Source of the DNA: Stomorhina lunata
Lineage: Eukaryota > Arthropoda > Insecta > Diptera > Rhiniidae
Assembly: GCA_933228675.1 (NCBI GenBank)
Contig: OW121741.1
Span: 24,461,224-24,525,223, forward strand
Direction: 5' to 3'
DNA: 64,000 nt
The position numbers and the translations under genes are program-made. The notes under the pieces were generated by a model, which was given only the letters and a program-made list of their open reading frames with translations, did no database searches and was not told the origin of the DNA. Below are positions 59,595 through 64,000 of the stretch, in pieces. The stretch's first letter is position 1; each line of letters begins with the position of its first letter.

Positions 59595-60560
59595 TTGAAA
59601 TTATGTGTGAAATACTACATCATTTAAATGACCACCAAACATGCAAGCATTGATTCTTTTGAGGTAATGTTCGACCACTTTTTGACACATATTGGGCGGT
59701 ATTTCAGCCATAACTTGACGACTGTTGGCTCTTAAGTGGTCGAGAGTTAAAGGTTTATCTGCATAAATACGGTCTTTCGCGTAGCTCCACAAAGAAAGTC
59801 TAATGGTGTCAAATCAAATGATCCCACAAAGAAAATCTAATGGTGTCAAATCAAATAATCTTGGTGGCCAGTTGATATCGCCACGACGAGAAATTACCAG
59901 GCCAGGAAATGTCTCTTGCAATAAAACCATATTGGCTCGATTTATGTGGTATGTGGCACCGTCTTGTTTTAACCACATATTCTACAAATTGTATTCTACA
60001 ATAGCAGGCAAAAAAAAGACGGTTATCATATGAAAATAACTCTTCGAATTCACGGTGACAGTCGTTCCATCGTCGTTTTCGAAGAAGTTATCTCCAATCA
60101 CACCTTCGGACCAAAGAGCGCAGCAAACAGTGACTTTTTCTGGATTCCTTGAACATTCTCAGATTCCAAATACGACAATTTTGTTTATTAACATACCCAC
60201 CGAGCGAGAAATGTATTTATCGCTGAAAAAAAAATTGCTTGGAAAATCGCCTTACACCGCCTCTTGTTCAAGCACCCACTCCACGTATCTACGACATTCT
60301 GAATGGTCAGCTGGCTTCAGTTGTTGTGTGAGCTGGACTTGATAAACATGTAGGTGTAGATTTAAATGCAAAATACGCCATAATGTGTCGTAAGACAGTA
60401 CTAATTCCTGATAACGACGAGGAATCGATGCACTCGGGTCTTCGGCATTACTTTCACTATTATATTTTCAGCAAACGAGCGAAACGATGGTACACAGGCC
60501 TTACAATATTTGTAACCGTTGGAGCGGAGCGCGCTCCAGTATCTTCACAATTTCGGCAAT
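59595..60560 (-). pseudogene. Tc1/mariner-superfamily transposase (DUF4817-type), minus strand
   Basis: From right to left: SDKYIS near 60220 (first catalytic block, S-D retained), EKVTVCCALWSEGVIGDNFF near 60080-60145, TTVTVNS, then MWLKQDGATYH (second Asp) and VISRRGDINWPPRLFDLTPL (third block, about 59845-59905). By my count 36 residues separate these two Asp residues. A 37-bp tandem duplication (59789-59862) repeats the FDLTPLDF codons and shifts the frame; after it come the final 63 codons AKDRIYADKPLTLDHLRANS to GGHLNDVVFHT. Stops are few, so it is younger than the 5.1-kb copy. The N-terminal domain is not recognisable. Confidence 0.8.
59789..59862. repeat. 37-bp tandem duplication in transposase third motif
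   Basis: Two direct copies (59789-59825 and 59826-59862) differing at about three bases. Because 37 is not a multiple of three, it breaks the frame in the catalytic motif. Confidence 0.9.
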
Positions 60561-60564
60561 TGCT

Positions 60565-61830
60565 TGCGTAGTTTATTACATTGCTCTAGTACTATTCTTA
60601 CTTTGTTGATTAGGTCAACACAAGATCGATTCTCTCTGAACCCAAACTGATTTTCGCGGAGTTTATCGGAAACTGCATCGGATGTTCTGTTCAAAATAAC
60701 TCGACTTAGTATTTTTCTCGATATTGGAAGAAGTATTATACGTCTGTAGTTATTGCAGTCTTTGGAGTCTTTGAAATCACCGTTTTTTTGGTATCTTGAC
60801 TAGTATAGCTTTATTCCGGGAGGTTGGTGGAGCTTCTTCTTCCCATATTTTACTCATAAATGGGTGCCGATCCTTCAACATCACATGAAAGCATCTCCGC
60901 TGAGATATTTTCATTGCCCTGAGCCTTGTTGCTCTTAAGGCTTTTAATGTTGTTCTTTACTTCTTGTAGTGTTGGTGGATTATCTGAAATTTCATGGAAT
61001 TTACTGTCATGAATGGTTTCATTATGCTCTTTCTTCAAAGGTTCTAATCCAATAGGATTGTTGACTTGAAGTGCTTCATTCAGCGTGTTAATTGTTCATC
61101 CTTGGTTGAGATATGTGTACCGCTACTACTCAAGATGGGACTGTTGGTGTAGGTGGATTTGCCACGCAACACCCTTGATATATTGCATAAGGTCTTCATG
61201 TCGCCTTTGCTTGCAGCTGGTTCAGTTTGGCTCTCCTGTTTATCTATCCACATTCTCTTGTCCCTTCTGGCAGACCTTTTTATTTTGTTGGATAGGTCAT
61301 GGTATGTTGTGCGAAAAATTTCAACATCTGCGTTTTCATTTAAAATTGTATTTTTTAAAGTTTTACGTTGTTCAATCAGGTCCCATTTTACTTAGTTGAG
61401 CCAAATATTCCTTTTATGATCTTTGAATCCTAACGTTTGTTGACCAACCTTATTGTACGTTTGAGTGACACGCCTCGAAATTGCGTTAATACTAGCGTTG
61501 TTGTTGTTAATAACATCTGGAAGCCAATTCCTTATGGTAGTAGTAAAGGCATTTCGAAGTCTTTCTGATTCCAATCTTTCAACATCAATTCTCCGCTCGG
61601 CTTTTGCCGAACACACCCCTTCTCTGCTCATCGCCCTCCGGGCGACCGGAGTAAAAAAATACAGTATTCTCGCTCCGCACTTCCACTTACCCTGTACATC
61701 TTGCTTCTAAGACCGCCAGCAAATCAATTGTATAACCCAACATTTCACGCCTCAGCCGTTCTAATTCGCCAGTTTCGTATAACGTACGCACGTTCCATAT
61801 TGCAAACCTCAAATTTTCCTTAATGCCTAT
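60565..61830 (-). pseudogene. RTE-like LINE copy C, endonuclease start, linker and RT N-terminus
   Basis: Minus strand, from right: LRFAIWNVRTLYETGELERL (61690-61830), the classic endonuclease N-terminus with its catalytic Asn, ending in a stop after EARCTG; then MSREGV and, after an internal deletion of most of the endonuclease, RRIDVERLESERLRNAF (about 61530-61585). Linker block RSARRDKRMWIDKQES and GDMKTLCNISRVLRGKS (about 61170-61290) follows, then RT start NPPTLQEVKNNIKSLKSNKA (60850-61038). Degraded frames down to RENQ/RESI and 'LINKVR' equivalents near 60600-60640 complete it. The RT core with YADD is absent. Not active. Confidence 0.8.
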
Positions 61831-61996
61831 AGTAGGTTTTATAGTCCGATATCTTCGGATAGTATTGGTTTCATTCATTATAATGTTCTTGTATAGACAC
61901 CTCCAAAATATTTGTACTAGCTGCCGTAGTAGGGGGATTTCTCGCATGATTACCCCTTGGAGTAGTATATTCTGTAATGGTGTTTCATCAAATACT

Positions 61997-62196
61997 NNNN
62001 NNNNNNNNNNNNNNNNNNNNNNNNNNNNNNNNNNNNNNNNNNNNNNNNNNNNNNNNNNNNNNNNNNNNNNNNNNNNNNNNNNNNNNNNNNNNNNNNNNNN
62101 NNNNNNNNNNNNNNNNNNNNNNNNNNNNNNNNNNNNNNNNNNNNNNNNNNNNNNNNNNNNNNNNNNNNNNNNNNNNNNNNNNNNNNNNNNNNNNNN
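61997..62196. other. assembly gap (200 N)
   Basis: Exactly 200 unknown bases, flanked by the same 17-mer GTGTTTCATCAAATACT on both sides (61980-61996 and 62197-62213). Confidence 0.99.
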
Positions 62197-62213
62197 GTGT
62201 TTCATCAAATACT

Positions 62214-63436
62214 TAAAACATCGTAAGTGCTCAGTCGATGGGTAATGAGTCCAAAGATACATGCGACGTTTATATATCTTACAGCCGCAACTAACATGAG
62301 GGCAGACGCTGCATTTTCGTACTTTACCAAGTACAATTATCTTCGACCCTTAGACAAAATGCGTTGGAATGGCTCTAAGATAACTCCCTCTCATATTAGC
62401 CCTGACCTAAAATCCCATACGGGTTGTCTACTGCATCTTAAACTAGGTTGCTCAAGTTACAAGGATGTACTACGAGGAAGTTAAAGTAGGCATTGGATAC
62501 AGTTCCTACCTGGTAGCTGGAGACGCCAGGCAACATCTGCACCCCATTACAATGACTTTATATTCAATGTTTAAAAAAATCAATATTTTCTATGAAAAAA
62601 TTTAAATCTTCAGAAGATCCAAATCAACTCTTCGCAATTTAATCTTCGATTTTACTTATCGTTAATAAAGACCTTTTCAAAAAACCATTTGTAGTTACTT
62701 TTAAGTACTTAAAAAATTGTTAGTTTTTGTACCACTAACACCTTTGGCATGTTCCGTGTGTTCAATGTGTTTCTATGTAGTTGACATTCTTAAGCTTTTT
62801 CATTGTCGTTTTGTGGATTAAATAGTCTTTTGCTCGGCAAGCAGTCAGACAGAAAGAAGGAGAGACAGACAAGTTAAAGGGACATACTTGCAGTCATCAA
62901 GAGAAAATAACAGACAGACAGACAGACAGTTGGGGTGACATATATAAGTACACTATGGCTGAAATTGTTATGCCATGACACTTTATTTAGCTCTTGTTCA
63001 CAAGTTGTTTTTCTAAACGATTTCATCTAGTCGAATCTTTTTTTTTTTTTTTTTTGAACGATTTTAAGTTTTTGTTTAACATTTGATATTACAGAGGAGT
63101 TTTTATTGGTTTTACCAAAAAACACTGAAAGAAATGTAGTGATAAATGTCAGATATGGAAAGTTGTTTTTTGATTTTTGATGTTATTGATTTCAATGAAG
63201 TTTTGTAGTATTTTTATATTTCTGAATCTAAGTATATCAAAGGGTTTAACTTAAAAGGGTTTAACTTTAACTTATATCTGAAAAAAAAAACACTGAAAGA
63301 AAAGTAGTGATAAATGTCAACTGCGAAAAGAATCTGTTATTAAAGTAGTTTTTTATATAAATCAAATTTGATCAAGGTATATAACTTTGTATATTTTAGC
63401 CGCATAAGTCACATGATGACCCTTAAAGCTACTTTT
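62214..63436. other. no gene seen; microsatellite and short repeat
   Basis: No supported gene. An (ACAG)n run lies at about 62910-62929. A direct repeat of about 34 bp (CACTGAAAGAAA-GTAGTGATAAATGTCA) occurs at 63123 and 63291. Confidence 0.45.
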
Positions 63437-63905
63437 GGCTACTACTGCTACTCAGTGTTTGTACGGCTACTCTAAAAGTAGCTGTAGCGAAGAAAAAAAA
63501 GCCTACTTTTTAAGATACAAATTTGTTGAAAATAGTAGCCAATACCCGTCTACTTCTACTGCTACATTCATATATAAGTAGGAAAACATTGCATACGGCT
63601 ACAGCTCCAACTTTTTCAAGTAGAAGTAGCAGTATTATTCCGAAGCATTTATATTTTTAAGCTACAGCTATTTTTCAAAACACAAAAGCGGCAAGTAGAA
63701 GTAGCTCTTTGCTACTTCAACTGAAGTATTGGTAGGGATAGAAAACAGCAAAAATATTCTATTTAATTTTTGCTTCAATTTGAAGAGTAGCCAAAATCGA
63801 AAATATTTTTTCTGGCTACTTTCTGGCTATTTTGCAGCCACTTTCTGGCTACTTTATTCTTGGAGCTGTGCAATACAAATATTTACTTCTGGCTACACAC
63901 CGACA
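63437..63905. repeat. GCTAC/GTAGC-rich element, possibly hAT MITE
   Basis: At least fifteen GCTAC or GTAGC words in both orientations within 470 bp, for example CTACTTCTACTGCTAC and AAGTAGAAGTAGC. A hAT-like CAGTG start occurs at 63451. hAT elements often carry such subterminal arrays of transposase sites. No matching right end or 8-bp duplication was found, so the class is uncertain. Confidence 0.4.
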
Positions 63906-64000
63906 ATAAGAAGAACAAAGAAAGAACGTGTATTATTTTGTTTCGTTTTTTCTTTCGTTTATTTTTTTTTTTCGAGTTGTGAAACAAATTTCAAAAGAAA

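Noticed and set aside
61687..62262. 191-codon frame across the gap
   Set aside because: Its length comes from reading through 200 N; only the endonuclease N-terminus (61690-61830) is real.

Overview
The window reads as AT-rich, gene-poor insect DNA, most likely from a fly. The basis is the repeat content: interspersed elements beginning AACAAGTAAG and carrying (GTCY)n microsatellites (DINE-1/mini-me-like), a DD37E Tc1/mariner element, DUF4817-type mariner relatives, RTE-like and CR1/L2-like LINEs and a Lep1-type Helitron. I found no host protein-coding gene, rRNA or functional tRNA. Every stretch with convincing protein homology belongs to a transposable element, and nearly all are broken. 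This reads like pericentromeric or repeat-dense intergenic sequence.

Layout. 0.3-8.0 kb: LINE graveyard with a LINE C-terminus, a tRNA-derived SINE, and one RTE-like LINE (3.92-8.04 kb) split by a mariner-type insertion (5.12-5.97 kb) and by further LINE fragments (6.24-7.86 kb). 9.04-10.50 kb: a non-autonomous Helitron with textbook ends. 13.6-15.4 kb and 21.3-22.3 kb: two copies of an unclassified composite element with CCCAGYAAAACTTT ends, two tRNA-like modules and a captured LINE tail; the second copy sits inside a DINE-like element. 17.3-19.7, 24.4-27.8, 35.1-38.45, 40.0-41.3 and 53.3-57.2 kb: five large arrays of related palindromic minisatellites with units of about 29-31 bp, together about 13 kb. 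The third array carries an inserted DD37E mariner. 27.9-28.7 kb: about 143-bp tandem repeats. 29.2-29.9 kb: a phased 16-bp box. 30.84-32.33 kb: a 190-bp satellite. 42.4-44.05 kb: about 585-bp chimeric macrosatellite. 46.2-47.0 kb: a deleted Tc1 element with near-perfect ends. 46.96-50.28 kb: a complete DINE-like element split by an RTE-like LINE. 50.56-51.87 kb: a mariner-type element with a 531-bp MITE nested in its 5' region. 58.06-58.84 kb: another DINE-like element. 59.1-61.9 kb: a minus-strand RTE-like LINE split by a mariner-type pseudogene. 62.0-62.2 kb: assembly gap.

The genes do not form pathways. What the window records is an order of insertions: satellites and DINE-like elements as substrate, LINEs and DNA transposons inserted into them, then amplification of fragments as tandem arrays. 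The item most likely to be undescribed is the composite CCCAG element, followed by the phased GTAGCGTCCGTCAC box and the shared ancestry of the palindromic arrays. All calls come from reading the sequence by eye; no database search was possible.
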